Assembly: GCA_005281725.1 (NCBI GenBank)
Contig: SSBO01000003.1
Coordinates: 5,642,495-5,706,494 of the forward strand
From: Wuchereria bancrofti
Taxonomy: Eukaryota > Nematoda > Chromadorea > Rhabditida > Onchocercidae
Direction of reading: 5' to 3'
DNA length: 64,000 bases
Below, one piece after another: positions 43,582-56,512 of this stretch. Each line of letters begins with the position of its first letter. Position 1 is the stretch's first letter. Made by a program: the position numbers and the translations under genes. Below the pieces are notes generated by a model. It worked only from the letters and a program-made list of their open reading frames with translations, was not told where the DNA came from and made no database searches.

Positions 43582-46080
43582 GTGTTGAAATTCCAAACCG
43601 GAATAACGACTAATGCTTATTTTGTGGTTTTATTGAAGCTTGATTTGTAAGGATTATTTTCTTCCCAATGATTCATTTGTTTAATTTAATTGCCTTTTCA
43701 ACACATTCAAACTTTCAAACTTATTTGTAGTGCGAAGATTTCCACATGTCATCACATCGGATTTGATAGATTTTCCTTTCAAATGATTGTCTCATATCGA
43801 TGAAATTCAACAACAAGGTCAAAACAGATTTCATTGCTGTAAACATTCAGATTGGATGGTTTTATGAAATGTGGAAGAGAGGAATAGTGAAAATAGCCAT
43901 TTAGAATATTTACAATAAATCCATACATCCACGAATCGAAATAGATTTGAAATAGGTGAACTGTAAAAACTGCTTCAGGGATAGAGATGATGAAGAAAGG
44001 GAAAGGTGAGCAAAACGATAGAATCCAAATTATTTTGTCGAACTAGATTTTACAGTTCTATTCCCTGTGAAATGAAATACCATCAAAAATTTAAAAGGCT
44101 GTACAAGAATACTCATGTGATATAAACGTTCACATCTAACTATTTGCTTCATTTTTCAGGAATTGACACTGAGCCAACAACTGTTCCCTAGGACCATTTA
44201 ACATCCCACAGTATTATGGTAATCAAAATGGTCTGTCTTGGTGTGACCAAGATCTTATATTAGTGCAGTAATGACATACGAAGAACTCTGGGCAGCTTTT
44301 TTCAAAGTTAAAAATTTTTGAAACTACCAATAAAATTAATATTTTGTAAAACCGGGATTTATTATGAAATTGTAAAAGATTTGTTGACCTAAAAGACTTA
44401 CATGCTCATTGGGAAATGATGATTTGGAGTCCTGCAGCAAACACTGTCAGGATATTGATATTTTAGCACATAATTATAGTCCATTTGCTACAACGGGCTG
44501 TCAAATCGAACAAAATTTCCTATCGATATTTGGCAGACCTTTGTCAAACACTCCATATCACATCACACTTTTTTTCCAACCAAATTTGATTAGGAAAGTG
44601 TGATTATACTTCTATTTCATCCTAGGCTGTTATTTCGGACTTTGCAACTATTATGCACGGCGAATACATGCAATTGCGTCAAGTTGGTCAAGTCAACACG
44701 GTATAGAGTAATGCCTTATGATTTCTGATTTCAAATCATTAGATCTTCGTTTCCAACGATTAAAAGAAAATTATGTTGCAAGTTGCATAATATTAAGATG
44801 AGACCTTTGCGAGAACCAAAGAAATACTAAATAGCCACACCGACTGCAATCCATTTGCTTAAAATCTAAGTTACTCACTTTAAGAATTCTGCACAACCTA
44901 CTCAGCGTTGATCTGTTATAAATATTTTTAATTATTTAACTAGGACATTTTAATTACTAATATGAAAGAATGTGGCATTTTTCTGCATATTTGCCACACT
45001 CCAGGCGACTAGATACTCATTGTATTTCAGTTAGTTATATTTTTTTCACTATTTTAACATGATTTTAGTTACTAATATTTTCGGTAATGAAATTGAAGAG
45101 TGAGAGGGAGAACTCATAAAGTTAGGAATAAATACTCTCAAAGTAAGTGGAAAGTGTGCATTTTTTACTTAAATAGTAAGTGTAAAAAGTAATATATCTG
45201 AATCTATTATAAGCGATTATGTGAAATTCAATCAGTAATGAAGGCCGTATGAAAAACCCCACATCCGATCCATTCCGGACTTCTAAACCATCATACGACA
45301 ATTTTATACTCCACTCCAGCATCTGATTTCTTTCTTTCCCGAATCCATCTAATGAATGCCATTATCAGATTTTGAGAACTCAATTTGGTTCAGAGACAAA
45401 TGCTGGACTCATTCTATTGCTGCAAATAAACAAAGCTGAAAAACAGAACCGCGCTACGCTACTCTCAGAGTCTTTTGCTAAGTCTACACAGTAGGTTTAC
45501 AAAGTTGAGATGTCCTGCAAACAATTCGGTATCACGTTAATTTGATGTTGCGTCCCAGTATTCCTGATGTTTGCGTGATATAAATGAAAACATGAACAAT
45601 TAAATGGTAAAAGAGAAGTGGGCTTTTGGAGAAAGGAACAGGATTTTCTAATCACCTCAAAAGCCATAAAATATGCAAATTCTTCACTGGTACCATTCGT
45701 CTATCACATATTGCAGCAATCATCATCGCCCTACGACAATACAATAAAAAAAAAAGTTTGGTGATTACATTATGGTGTGATTACACATTTATAACATCAA
45801 ATATTGAGAGAAAACTCATCTGACTTCTATTCGTAGAAATTTTCATCTTGTATAAAGGTCACAAGACAAGGTTTCTTTTCGCCTTCAAAAAATTGCAAAA
45901 AAAGAAATTTTTTGCCCAGTAATTTTTAAAGCTTCACTTGCAACTTGTAAAAAATTAGTACAGTTGTTATTTCATTAACTTACAATTTTTGAAATTAATG
46001 ACCACAAGTTGAAGAACGAATTTTTGGAAATGTCTTAATGACAATGCAGAAAACAATCTATTTGATATTTCCAGCATCAT

Positions 46081-46134
46081 GTTTACTTGTAAATTTTAAT
46101 TATAGATACAGCGATTCGTTTAAGGACCACCCTG
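46081..46134 (+). repeat. 54-nt direct repeat, copy 1
   Basis: The segment starts gtttacttgtaaattttaat and ends ggaccaccctg, followed by TA. A copy with one substitution lies at 46401-46454. Confidence 0.95.
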
Positions 46135-46400
46135 TACTGAACTTCATTAAAACGCTTAGACCAAAATATTTCGTAGTTTTCATTCTATTTTAAAATGATT
46201 CAACTTTAAGTAACAATTTCTATTTCCATTTCATCAAATATAATTCCTTTCCATTACTGCAATAAACCGTAAGCAACCATCTGATTTAACGTCTCCAATA
46301 AATAATTACTTTATTTCCAACTTCAAGTATTTACTACTACCTGAGAATTTCGTAAAGGAAATTGATAATTTCAAAAGTTGTTGATTCATCACATTCAAAT

Positions 46401-46454
46401 GTTTACTTGTAAATTTTAATTATAGATACAGCGATTCGTTTAAGGACCGCCCTG
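46401..46454 (+). repeat. 54-nt direct repeat, copy 2
   Basis: Same orientation as 46081-46134, exactly 320 nt downstream, with one a-to-g change in the final ggaccgccctg. The flanks are unrelated. Confidence 0.95.
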
Positions 46455-46476
46455 CAAGCTGCTGGACAATAGATGG

Positions 46477-46692
46477 TTAGATACGGGAAAGATTGTTGAA
46501 AATCGCATATAAATCGACGGCCTGCCTTTTCGACAAGCTATCTGTCCAGTTTTCCTTCTCAGACCTTTCCAATAGAAAATCCTCACTGTCACCAGTATAG
46601 TTGCAAATACGGACAATGTCCTTCAATATATTACCACTTTTTTGCGTCATGATCCCACTTATACCTGTCGCAATTTCGGTAAACTTTTTCTT
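46477..46692 (-). CDS. Orphan open segment with coding character, possible terminal exon
   Basis: A 72-codon frame ends in TAA (TTG is its first codon) and reads like protein: FTEIATGISGIMTQKSG, then NILKDIVRICNY, ERSEKENWTDSLSKRQ and DLYAIFNNLSRI. The acceptor-like ttttgaag just inside the frame would make it a last exon. No upstream partner, start or family was recognised. It begins 23 nt from the second copy of the 54-nt repeat, so it may be part of an element or a relic. Confidence 0.3.
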   Translation of the reverse strand, partial: KKKFTEIATGISGIMTQKSGNILKDIVRICNYTGDSEDFLLERSEKENWTDSLSKRQAVDLYAIFNNLSRI

Positions 46693-47002
46693 CAAAAATT
46701 TTTTAAATAATTATCAAAACTTAATATAATTTTTCCAAGCATTTAACTTAAACAAATGACTAGCAAAAATATTATGTCGAGACTCCTTTCAAGTTTTATG
46801 TATCGCAATCTGTGCAAATGACATTAAGGTTGAAAAAAGCCTTTAATTATTTCGTTTCCTGAAATTATCCTAATTCTTTCCTGATTCTCATTTCGTTCTA
46901 AAAACAATTCCATACTGTTACAAAAAGAAAATCACCTTTACTTAACATATAGTACATTCAAAAAAGTTTCTATAAGAAGTATTATGAAACAACTTTTTGC
47001 AG

Positions 47003-49105
47003 TGTCTTGCAAATGGTGTGTGTGGTCCCGGTTTTGGCACTTGTCATTCTCAGATTCAGCAACCACAAGCAACATGTCAACCAGCCTGTGGCCCAGGATA
47101 TCACTGCGGTCCATACGGTTGTACACAGTTGCGAGCACGAGCTCGTGGCGCAAACCTTTTCCAACCAGATATGGAGAGCGAGGATTCAAAAGTAAGCTTG
47201 AAAAAGTGTAAAATTTTTGAAATGAGTTTAAGACTTATTATTTTAAATTTATTAAGAAAATAGAAACAGATAAAAAGACAGAATTACTAGCAAAGGAAAG
47301 TGATGTAACTTTTAAAGTTATAAATTACAGAGTCCCGATCAGTTGTTCATGGAGTGCTGTGAAAGACGAGGACTCCCAAAAGCTTGCTTGCAAAAGTGCT
47401 CAATTCAAGATTACACCAAAGATGCGGTACTCTATAAAATAACTAAAAAAAAAATATGTAAAAAATTTAATAACTTGTCAGGGATTAGGAATGCAAAGTT
47501 TAGAATAAGTCAACGGAATACTAATTAGACAAAATTATGTTGCAGTCTTCTTTGTTCAAGTGTCTCTTTTAACTTTGATTCGCATATTTGTACTCAGTGC
47601 AATGGGATTTACGAAGCCGATACATTATTTGTCAAATAGAAGTGCCAAATATGAACTTTTTTTTTTTGAAAAATTGATAAACACTAAATTAGAGATTCTA
47701 TTGATGTTTTTAAACAATGATTCAAATAAAAAATATATAACTTTGGGTTAAATACTTATTTCATTTTTTCATTTATTCTTCAAAATTGTACAGGTGTAAA
47801 TTTACCTGGAGAAGTCGTATTAAAAAGGATGGATGCTATGCTTCTTAATGCACAACATGTGCTTTTTTTTTTCAAATATAGTAGTTTGAGTTAATTATCA
47901 CTGAATTTAATTATTCTAATCAAATTCTATATTTTTAACTTCTTTTCATTGCTTCGCAAGTTTCTAATTAATTTTTCGGAATTGTAAACAAATCTTGAGA
48001 GAACGTTTAACTTAATGAATTTCTTTCTTTCTCACCGATAATTATTTATATTTCAGTTGGTAAACATGTATTTTAATCGCGATCCTTGTCCAGTCTCGGC
48101 TGCTGCAGAAATACAATTCTGTGCTGCACAAGGACGCGATCATCGTCAGTGCTGTGCTCGAAATGGTAATCTTTTATTGCATTTAAAGCTTAGTTTTATC
48201 TTTTGATAACATACCTTTTTATGTCACTGACTTAAATTTCAATTATTTCAATGTATTTAATCAAATTCAACACCTTATTCTCCACCACCAGCCAATTGAT
48301 GTCGCATAGTCAGGATAACAGAAAAAATATGGTAATCAAAAATTTTTTCATTTCGAAAAAACACAAAAATCAATTGAATTAGAAAATTTCTTTCTACTTA
48401 ACTCTTTGCAGAATAAATTAGTTACTTTCTGGTTCTTTCGTTTTTTTTCTTTATCAGTGAAAGTCATAAGATTCGATGAGTAATCTGTAATAGTTCGAAG
48501 TGTCATAAGATGAAATATATATCAGAGAAGTTTATTTTCATTCCATCTCTTGCAAATGAAGTACTTTTAATCAAAACCACTTTTTACTATCTCTAAAATG
48601 ATTACTTATAGGATATGGTGTTCGTCTTAACATGATGTACAGTGGATCAGAATTTTAACTATTCCTGTGAAACTTAAAATTAAATTCAATTGACTTAAAT
48701 TTGTCTTCGCACTTGCTTTTTCTTTTTTTTTTTTGTTGGAGATTTTACATGAAAAGTGATATATGCTTTTTTTCACATTCTCTTGAACTATTAATGAGAT
48801 TCCTTCCTGCCAATTACTTATTACCAATTTATGGAGAAGAAATCTTTTAGCAGTCTTTAATCATATATTTGCGGTATAAATCAGTAAGTTTTGTCAATTA
48901 TAATACGTTCACTTGAATTGAAGGAGTCGGAACAACATTGGCTGGTGATAAATGCTTGATATTCTGTGACCAACGTCCAGGCAACGTCACACAGCTGGAC
49001 TATAGCTATTTGATTTGCTATGATCGTTTTGAGAGTATCAAAAGCTGTTTTTGGCACGATATGATGGCGCAGAACTCACTGCTACGATTTTCACGACATT
49101 TTTAA
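47003..49105 (+). CDS. DB-module cysteine-rich secreted protein (5' end not found)
   Basis: Nematode extracellular protein with the DB module, a cysteine-rich domain of unknown biochemical role. Exons: 47003-47191, 47331-47426, 48057-48165, 48924-49105; all join in phase and end at TAA. The first visible exon carries a Cys/Gly/Pro-rich segment (CGPGFGTC, CQPACGPGYHCGPYGC). The DB module follows: FMECCERRGLPKACLQKC, then DPCPVSAAAEIQFC with RQCCARNGVG, then CLIFCDQRPGN, YSYLICYDRF and SCFWHDM near the end. Paired CC and the ELVxxC-type spacing are diagnostic. An NVT glycosylation site lies in the last exon. The first exon opens at an acceptor, so the signal-peptide exon must be upstream; I could not identify it. 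Confidence 0.88.
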
Positions 49106-50320
49106 TTTGCTGTACTACGTTATCGAATTTTTGTATTTTCTCACTTATACTAATTTCTTCCATGTTGCTGCATTTACATACATTTAAACCTATGTATTTA
49201 TCGTTCTTAAAGTTATTAAGATTACCGTTTATAGTAGAGAAATTCAAATCTATGATTGAGTATTGATTTTGAAACACAGAAATACAGGCTTTCAAGTTTC
49301 AGAACTAATTTAACGGGATAGCTTTAATTTAAAAGCATTTTAAAAGGACTGATATTTTTGAAGAAAGGAACAGTCGATATAGTTGCAAATAATATGACCA
49401 CTGATTTACTGACAACAAACAAAAGAATGTGAATATTATTTGATTTGTGCCTCAAATGCAATTTCAAGGATCATTTGCTTTTGTCTTGCTACGTACAATA
49501 TTTCCCTTGCTCTCCCCTAAATTAAGGAATCTATTAACCGTACTTGACTTCACTTTTGTCAGAAGTTTCTTTTTTTTGAAGAAAATTGCAAATTTTTCAC
49601 ATTTTGGAAAACTTTTCAAGTTTAAATAACTGGCATAAAGTTCGTGGCACTTTACAAAAAATACTAGAATAACATTACTTTAATTTCAGATCCTGAAAAT
49701 CTTCATACAGAAGTTATTATCTTCCTGAAAATTTTCATGTTTTAAGAAAATTTTCGGAGCTTATATTTAATTATTTCCTGTAATAGCTTATTTCGGCCAT
49801 TAAATTCAAAAGTATTGCCGTTAATATGCTCAAATTTTCCTAATTTTATTTCAAAAAGAAGGAAAGTCGCAATCTAACTAACGGTGAAAACTAAGGAAGA
49901 GTCTTTATTTCTCGAAATTTCCCCGCATTGATCTTTGAGCTAAAGGTTAACAATCACTGAGCATGCAAATTAAATTAAATTAGAAGAAAACTTGAATGGT
50001 ATTGATTTTTGACTTTATTACAAAAATAGGCAGAACTGTTACTGTCTTGAAAAAGCAGCGGAAGATATTAGAAAAATGTCACGCTTCTCCTTGTCTATGC
50101 CTTTCATTTTAATGTCCCTGTACTTTGAGAGAAACTGTTACATTAACAGGTTCGGCCTGTTTGAAAAGAAAATTCGATTTTGAAGTGTTGAAACAAAAAT
50201 AGGAAATATATGTAAATTTCATTACATCTTTTTCCTTGACTTAATCTTACTTGGATGTCGAAAATTAGTAATTTAGAAAAAATGAGACGTGTAGTACTAC
50301 TGAATTAAACAGCCAATCCA
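49106..50320. other. No recognised gene
   Basis: 3' flank of the DB-module gene, AT-rich, with scattered short frames lacking splice context or family features. Confidence 0.5.
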
Positions 50321-50414
50321 TTTCAGTGTCATTCTATATTCTATTGTTTCCACAAATATTCACGAAATGAGAGCAAATTTAGTAGATGTCAATGGCAATG
50401 TGAAGAAATATGAG
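50321..50414 (+). other. Candidate first exon (trans-splice acceptor, ATG, 16 codons, donor)
   Basis: The acceptor atttcag ends at 50326. After a 40-nt leader comes ATG at 50367 and the open stretch MRANLVDVNGNVKKYE, then the donor GTAAGA at 50415. It looks like a complete first exon in phase 0. The next downstream gene on this strand (BPI-like) has a phase-0 second exon at 51613, so it could be an alternative first exon that lacks the signal peptide. It could also belong to a lost gene. Confidence 0.35.
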
Positions 50415-50896
50415 GTAAGAAAGTTTATGATAAGGGATGATTCATCCATATCAGTGCTTAGTCTTAGTTAATTTAATTTATAAAAGATAGACTGGAAGTA
50501 AATCAAGGATTTATATCACTTAAAGCAAGAGTGAAAGACTATTTCTGTCATTTAACCTTTAACCCGGACTCCCAGTGGGAGATATTATCAGAGTGCAATT
50601 CATAATGGTCTTTTTAAGGATTTTTATAAGGATGTGATTAACTATTATAAAAAATAAAAAGTGGTGCGTGTTTCATGCAGCAGAAGTAAATATCAAAACC
50701 GATTTTATTTTATTGCCAAAATCGAAAAAAAACGTGAAAATTTCCACTTCCGGGGAACTACCGCGAACTGTTGATGAGCTTTTTTTATAGTGAACTGTGT
50801 AAATTTTGCAACCGTTTTCTGTCAACCCTTTAAGACGATGACAAATGACTGATTTAATAAAAAGTAACTATTTTTTGGAGTGTATGTTTGTCTGTA

Positions 50897-50966
50897 CCTC
50901 TATATATATATATATACATATATATAGAGGTTACAGAAAACAATATATATATATATACATATATAT
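50897..50966. repeat. TA microsatellite with inverted structure
   Basis: An alternating TA run flanked by cctc and gagg (50897-50930) can form a hairpin. A second TA run with the same internal tac interruption follows at 50943-50966. Confidence 0.85.
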
Positions 50967-51341
50967 GCGGTGTGGGAGGAAATGTTTGTGGTTCACCAAA
51001 ACTCAAATCATGTTTGGCTCCTTCACTTTTTCACTTGTCAACCATTTCCGGTGTTTTAAGAACGACGATAAAAAGATGCGAAGATTGTTAATTTTGTTAA
51101 AAGAAATATAGATGGCATTGTTTCCTTCTCCACCTCCTTTTCGCTACCTCATTGTCGAAAAACTCTAAAGATCTTTACGAAGAAATTTATCCCTTCCTAC
51201 ATTGGTATTTCCGGGAAAAGTTCAATTGCATAAGGTTGATTTGGAGTGTTTTTGCTAGACACTAACACGTCTCTATGACGTTTCTAATCTCACGTCACCC
51301 TACCGTTACCAATGCTACAGTTGTTTTTGCAGCCCCAAATT

Positions 51342-51348
51342 ATTTCAG
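51342..51348 (+). promoter_or_regulatory. Probable spliced-leader acceptor of the BPI-like gene
   Basis: The acceptor tatttcag ends at 51348. The 28-nt leader that follows contains an upstream ATG at 51357 with codons ATG CAA AAG TAA. Confidence 0.6.
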
Positions 51349-51376
51349 ACTTTAAATGCAAAAGTAATTTTCGATA

Positions 51377-54300
51377 ATGTCTTTGCTACCAAACCTCAGA
51401 ATCATCACTGGTTCATCTTCTACGCTTTATTTTATACTTTTGATACTACCGAGCTATGCGGTTGGATTAACCTTGGAATATGTTCCAGATTTGGCCCCTA
51501 CAACTAGAAAAAATTATGAGATAACTAGTCCAGAAGTAAGTTACAGTTAAATTTACGCAGACTATAGACACATGTCTTTGTTACACTCTTTCAAAACTTT
51601 TATTATCTTTAGAAGGAAGTGATTGTTGAGCTTAAAAATTTTCCAATATATATAAACGGAGTGAGAATGCTGGTAAAAGGGTGGCAAAAAGACGTATCCA
51701 AGCAAAGGATAAACAAGTGAGAAAATGCATTTTAAGCTGTTGGTTTGTTTCAAGACTCTTCCTATCCGATGAATATATTCTAATGTGGGACAATATTAGT
51801 TATTTATTTAAATTCTCAGGGACTGATGCAGGAGAAAAAAGGAAAGCAACAGGATGCAGAAGTTAGCCAATCGACTAGTATCACAGATTTATTCGCAAAA
51901 GTGGGTTATGAAAGTAATGTCAAGTTTGATGATGATTTGAAAAGGAATGTTGGAATGTTAATACGAATAACACCAAGAATGATCAATTATTGGGCAGCGG
52001 TAAGGTTTTTTTAAATGAACGGATAAATCAAAAACGGGTCTGTTGCAATGTCTTATATCACACTGCTTTTGCTTGTGATGTCAAGTAAATAAGATTTCAA
52101 ATTCTTGACAGTTGCCTTTCAGGAACTGAAACAGATGTTTCAGAAGAAGCTAGAAAACAAAGAATTGCCGGAATTTTCACGTACTTTGATGAAATTAAAC
52201 GTATCAATCCTTAAGCCACGAATTCATAATATAACTTTTCCGGGATTCAGATACAAGGTCTGGTTCAAATTTTTGGTTATATTAAAAGAATGCTGGATAT
52301 AATGAATAATTTCAATCATTTTTAATCAAAATGTTAAGTGGTAGAGATAAATGAGTTGAGAATATGATAACGAAAGAAGTCAATTCCAGATCTTCAATTT
52401 AATTTACTTATAACATACCTGAAGTTTTAAGTCATACATATTTTGATTTATTTTTAAAAAATTTGTTTTAGCATGAATAGAAAACATATTCTTTCCACTG
52501 TTCGGAACGAAGTTTCAAGTTTTCTGTAGAATTTACTCTGTTTTGCTTTTTTGCTCTGTTTTATAAGATTTTCAGTATTAATTTAGGTCCAGTGCAATAA
52601 TACGTTGGAGGTAATATTACACGGAGGCTCAGCACAACTGTCAAGTTCTTATCGAGCAGTATATCGAACCATTCGTGAAGGATATTTGGAAGCAAATATG
52701 AGCAGCTTCGTAATTACTTTGAAACTTAAAATTGCTACAACATTTGCTGGGAAGTTATTGGTAAGTATATTTGCAGATAACCAAAAGAATAAAAATTAGT
52801 CTAGTTTTCTGACGTTTGGATCTGTATTTGTTGCTGAATAATATCTATGGAAAGATCTGCCTTAGAATAATAAAAAAAACGTGGTCCATTAATTTCGAAA
52901 CCGGAAGGGAACTTACCAATACTAAATTATGCATGACTTTTAACTGTAAGTAATGACTTGAAAAGGTCAACTAATCAAGTTTTGTCCATAAATTTTTTGA
53001 ATACATTACATATTTAAATGTTTAGCTGGAGGACATAGTTTGTGGTGCAGAAGTACGATCAATTGACATTAAATTGACACCGAAATTACACGAATTGGTT
53101 GATCAAGGTTTACGAGTAGAATTAGATGAAACCGTATCTGTTGTTATCTGCGAAGCTCTGGAAGCGTTTACAAATCAATTTGAAGAACGCTTGAATAAGT
53201 TAATACGCTCACCGGTTGTCGAAATTAAAGTAAGTAATATATGTATATTTTAAATCTTAAATGAATTCTGAATATCTTATCGTTTACTTGACTTATTTTG
53301 ACAATATCTCACTATTCATTTTATTTAAGAAAATTATTTCATTCAGAAAATTTCCTTGTGATGTTAGAATTTCACGAATCTTTTTTTCAGATTAATGATA
53401 CAGTTACACGTCTCCTTATTGATACTACAATAAGCAATGATATTTTCCTGACTGAAGACTATTTCGATTTTCCACTTCTTGGTACTCCCGCAATCAAGAA
53501 ATTGGAAAGGGAAGCGTATCTAATGGTTTGTTCACTTCGCAAACTTCGAAGAATCAAGTTTTTTTTCTTCGGAAGAAAGAATTTACCTACCAAGTTTGAA
53601 ATTAGATATTAGAAGTTTAATTAAACTTGTCGCATCGATATATTCAGTTTTCCAACTGATTCAATTTGCTACTTTGACAATCATTCTCCGCGCATTAACT
53701 AGTCACATCGCTTTTTTCTGCTTTTCGTTCCTTTTTCAAAAATTTTGTCAAAAATTTTTAGAAATCACCGGACGATAAAGTGGAGATGATTTATTTGTAC
53801 GTCTCAGAATCAGTACTAAATATATTTCTGAAACAGCTTGCAACGTTTGGAGATACAGCGTTACAATTGCATGCAGATCCAGAATTTCAGAAGATACTAA
53901 GCTTAAATTGTTCTGAGAACGAAAAATGCATGGGCGACTTGTTACAGGATACAGAATTGTATGTTCCCGATTCGGGTGCGCTCTTTTGTAGTTTGTCTTC
54001 AATTTTTTATATTACTTAGTCAGAAATTAGATTTTTTATTCTGGAATTCGCCATATCAGTAGTGTAAAAGTGAAAATTAATGAATACACTAACTTGTTAT
54101 CTCGAATTGTTGCCGAATAAATCTATTAACAAACAGAAACCTATTAGGGAGAAATTATTATTAACTCTATATTGAAATTTATTGTTTAAGCACTACGTCC
54201 TAAAACAGACAATTGCAAATTAACTTAAGTAGATAGATAAGGAAGCATACAATGGCTTATTGTTTGGTATGAGAAATGGAAGTGAAATATAAAGATGTAA

Positions 54301-55349
54301 ATTCAGGTCGTATGGTCATCAAAATAAGCTCACCGTTAGTTGCATCAGTTCGAAATGGTTTTGCATTGATTGATTTGTATCTAACAAGTTTTGTAACTTA
54401 CAAAGAGGAGGGTATGGATGTGAAAGTATTGGAGTTCGAATGGCATGCAACGATACATGTCAGCAATGAATACCTGAATGAACATCTTGCTGCAACGGTA
54501 TAAGTTAATCATTTATCTTATAGTTAAACACTCATATGCGGATAACTATTTTCTTATTAAACGCATCTACTTTGTCACGATCCACGTGACAGCAACTTAT
54601 TAGAGTAGCTATGACATGTAGCTCTCTTCAAGCAATTCTCAAAATTTATCAACCGAATCCCATCCACATACGTATGGAAACTTCAAGCCTATGATTATTT
54701 GCTAAATTAGAATCTTGCAGTGTCAATAGTTACTCTGTGGTAGGCTATACAGTGAGTAAAATTGGATTTATTTTAGTATAATCCAGTACAAAATATGGAT
54801 GCATCGCTGCAAGTGGTTAACATAGTGATAAGCAATGTAACGCCTTATGTCGAGTTGGTCTCGAATTGTGATGAACATCTACTGCGATTAATTTCTTCAA
54901 GAAAAAGACTCTTAGAGGTTAGTTTTTAATGCTTAATTTTTTGAAACAACTCCTTTACTAATTCCTCGTTGCTGCAAATGGAGAGAAAAGCTTTTTATAG
55001 ACATCACAACTACGTACAGAAATTAAAAATTAGTCTTATGTCACTTCAATATTATATTATCTGCCACCACAGATTTTGCCATGAAACTTGAACTTTTGTA
55101 TGTCTTGCTTAACACTTCTCCTTTTTTGTCACTCTTTAATTTTCATTAAATTCAGATTTTTACCATTAGGGTGCAATGCTTGTAATTTTTTAGAAATTAT
55201 TAACGCAACAGTGCTCACTAGCAAGAACAACAAGTACACTGTATAAAGCGGTATATTGTACAGCAACTTTCCGGAATGGTACACTTGTGATTGCTACTGG
55301 CTTACAATGGAATCCGGAGCTGTTTTATCAGTTCGGCTTGTTTAGCTAA
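51377..55349 (+). CDS. BPI/LBP/PLUNC-family lipid-binding protein
   Basis: Secreted lipid- or LPS-binding protein of the bactericidal/permeability-increasing family, with two tandem boomerang-type domains. The ligand in nematodes is unknown. Exons: 51377-51535, 51613-51672, 51820-51999, 52123-52257, 52587-52760, 53026-53229, 53391-53525, 53762-53975, 54307-54497, 54777-54917, 55194-55349, giving 582 residues. The N-terminus has a signal-like core (TLYFILLILPSYAVG). The family's conserved disulfide is visible as DIVCG and VVICEAL, 35 residues apart, followed by the amphipathic FEERLNKLI. The domain linker region has LTEDYFDFPLLGT, and the C-terminal domain starts with MIYLYVSESVLNIFL. The second exon donor is a choice: GTAAAA at 51673 keeps the frame, while the longer exon does not. 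It is longer than vertebrate BPI (about 480). Confidence 0.85.
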
Positions 55350-56512
55350 GTTGACTAAGTTGCATGTAGAAATTTTGTACCATGCTGAGAGATCTGTACT
55401 GTGAATGAGTTTCATTCGCTGGTAAACAATCACTAGTGCTAAACTTTATTATGCTGAGCAGTATCACAATGTCATATTAATGCATCTTATTCTGTTCGCA
55501 AATAATTTAAATCAAGAACATCTTAAACAGTTATCAGATCCCTTAGAACCGAAAACTCACAATATTATTTCTATTTTTTAGCGCTGTACAATAATTTTAT
55601 TTAATAATCAGATCTTCTGGCTAATCTTGCTTATGAAGTTAGATGCTGAGTAGTAGTCAAGCACTTCCTAAATTTCCACCTGTCACTAATTAAAATATGT
55701 AATTTGCATTTATTTGTTTCTCAGATAAGCAGAAAAATAGTGTAAAACTATGTTAAAATCATAATCAATTTTGCTCATCAAAAACAGACATAAGAAATAG
55801 CGCAACTGAACTGAATATTCATAAATCATACTGCACTAACATATTTGAGAGTTTGTATATATTTTTAATGATCTCATTCGATTGCTTGTGATTGATTATA
55901 TTAATTCATTCTTTGAACTTGTGAACCTGTGAACTTATAAATAAATGCTTATGATCTTTGTAACCATTCTTTAAAAATATAGAAATACAAAGCGAGAAAG
56001 GAGGAAGTAAAGTTTAAAGTTTAGATAATTTACAATAAGCTCTCATTTTTTCCCATTTTTCATTTTTCTTAGAACGATAAACGCAGTTTAAGTGTTTTTT
56101 ACTTCCGTGCAACTAATTACTGGAGTTAAATTATAAATTTAAAGTATGGTCACTTTTTATCATTCAACACATCCGGTCAAATGCTCATATTAAATCAAGA
56201 AAGAAGGTTAGAAATGGTCGTCTAGTTGCAGCGGAAGTCAGTTGCGAATTTTTAGCATTAAACAGATTGACTGCAACGAAATTCCGTAGAAGTACGAATC
56301 GGTTCTTGTTAGCCAAACAGCATTCCGAAGTTCAATAATTGAATTAATACTTAGCACGTTAAATAGAATTGCAGACAGAATTTGAATTCATTTTGAAGTT
56401 AAAGTTTTTATTTGAAAATTTTCGACTTCCATAAAAATTTTTATGCATAAAAAGATATTCTGAGGAAATGTTTAGCAATAATTCATGCTTAATCCAGAAC
56501 TAAGGTGCAAAA
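55350..56512. other. Convergent 3' region of the BPI-like gene and second kinase
   Basis: No exon seen. AT-rich DNA that should contain the 3' untranslated regions and polyadenylation sites of both converging genes. Confidence 0.5.

Larger units (their letters stand above)
42148..47002. other. Long intergenic region with weak coding signals
   Basis: No recognised gene over about 4.9 kb. It holds two pairs of direct repeats (43075/43549 and 46081/46401). Exon-like pieces include plus-strand 44626-44700 (acceptor cctag, 25 open codons such as FATIMHGEYM, donor GTATAG) and the minus-strand open segment at 46477-46692. The first exon of the DB-module protein should also lie here. Confidence 0.45.

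Noticed and set aside
44409..44700. Cys-containing frame and a following exon-like piece (FATIMHGEYM) on plus
   Set aside because: The first frame hits a stop before the second, no start or joining donor was found, and no family was recognised.
46984..47263. Several overlapping frames on both strands around 47 kb
   Set aside because: They are shadows of the first visible DB-module exon; only the Cys-rich frame joins in phase to the next exon.
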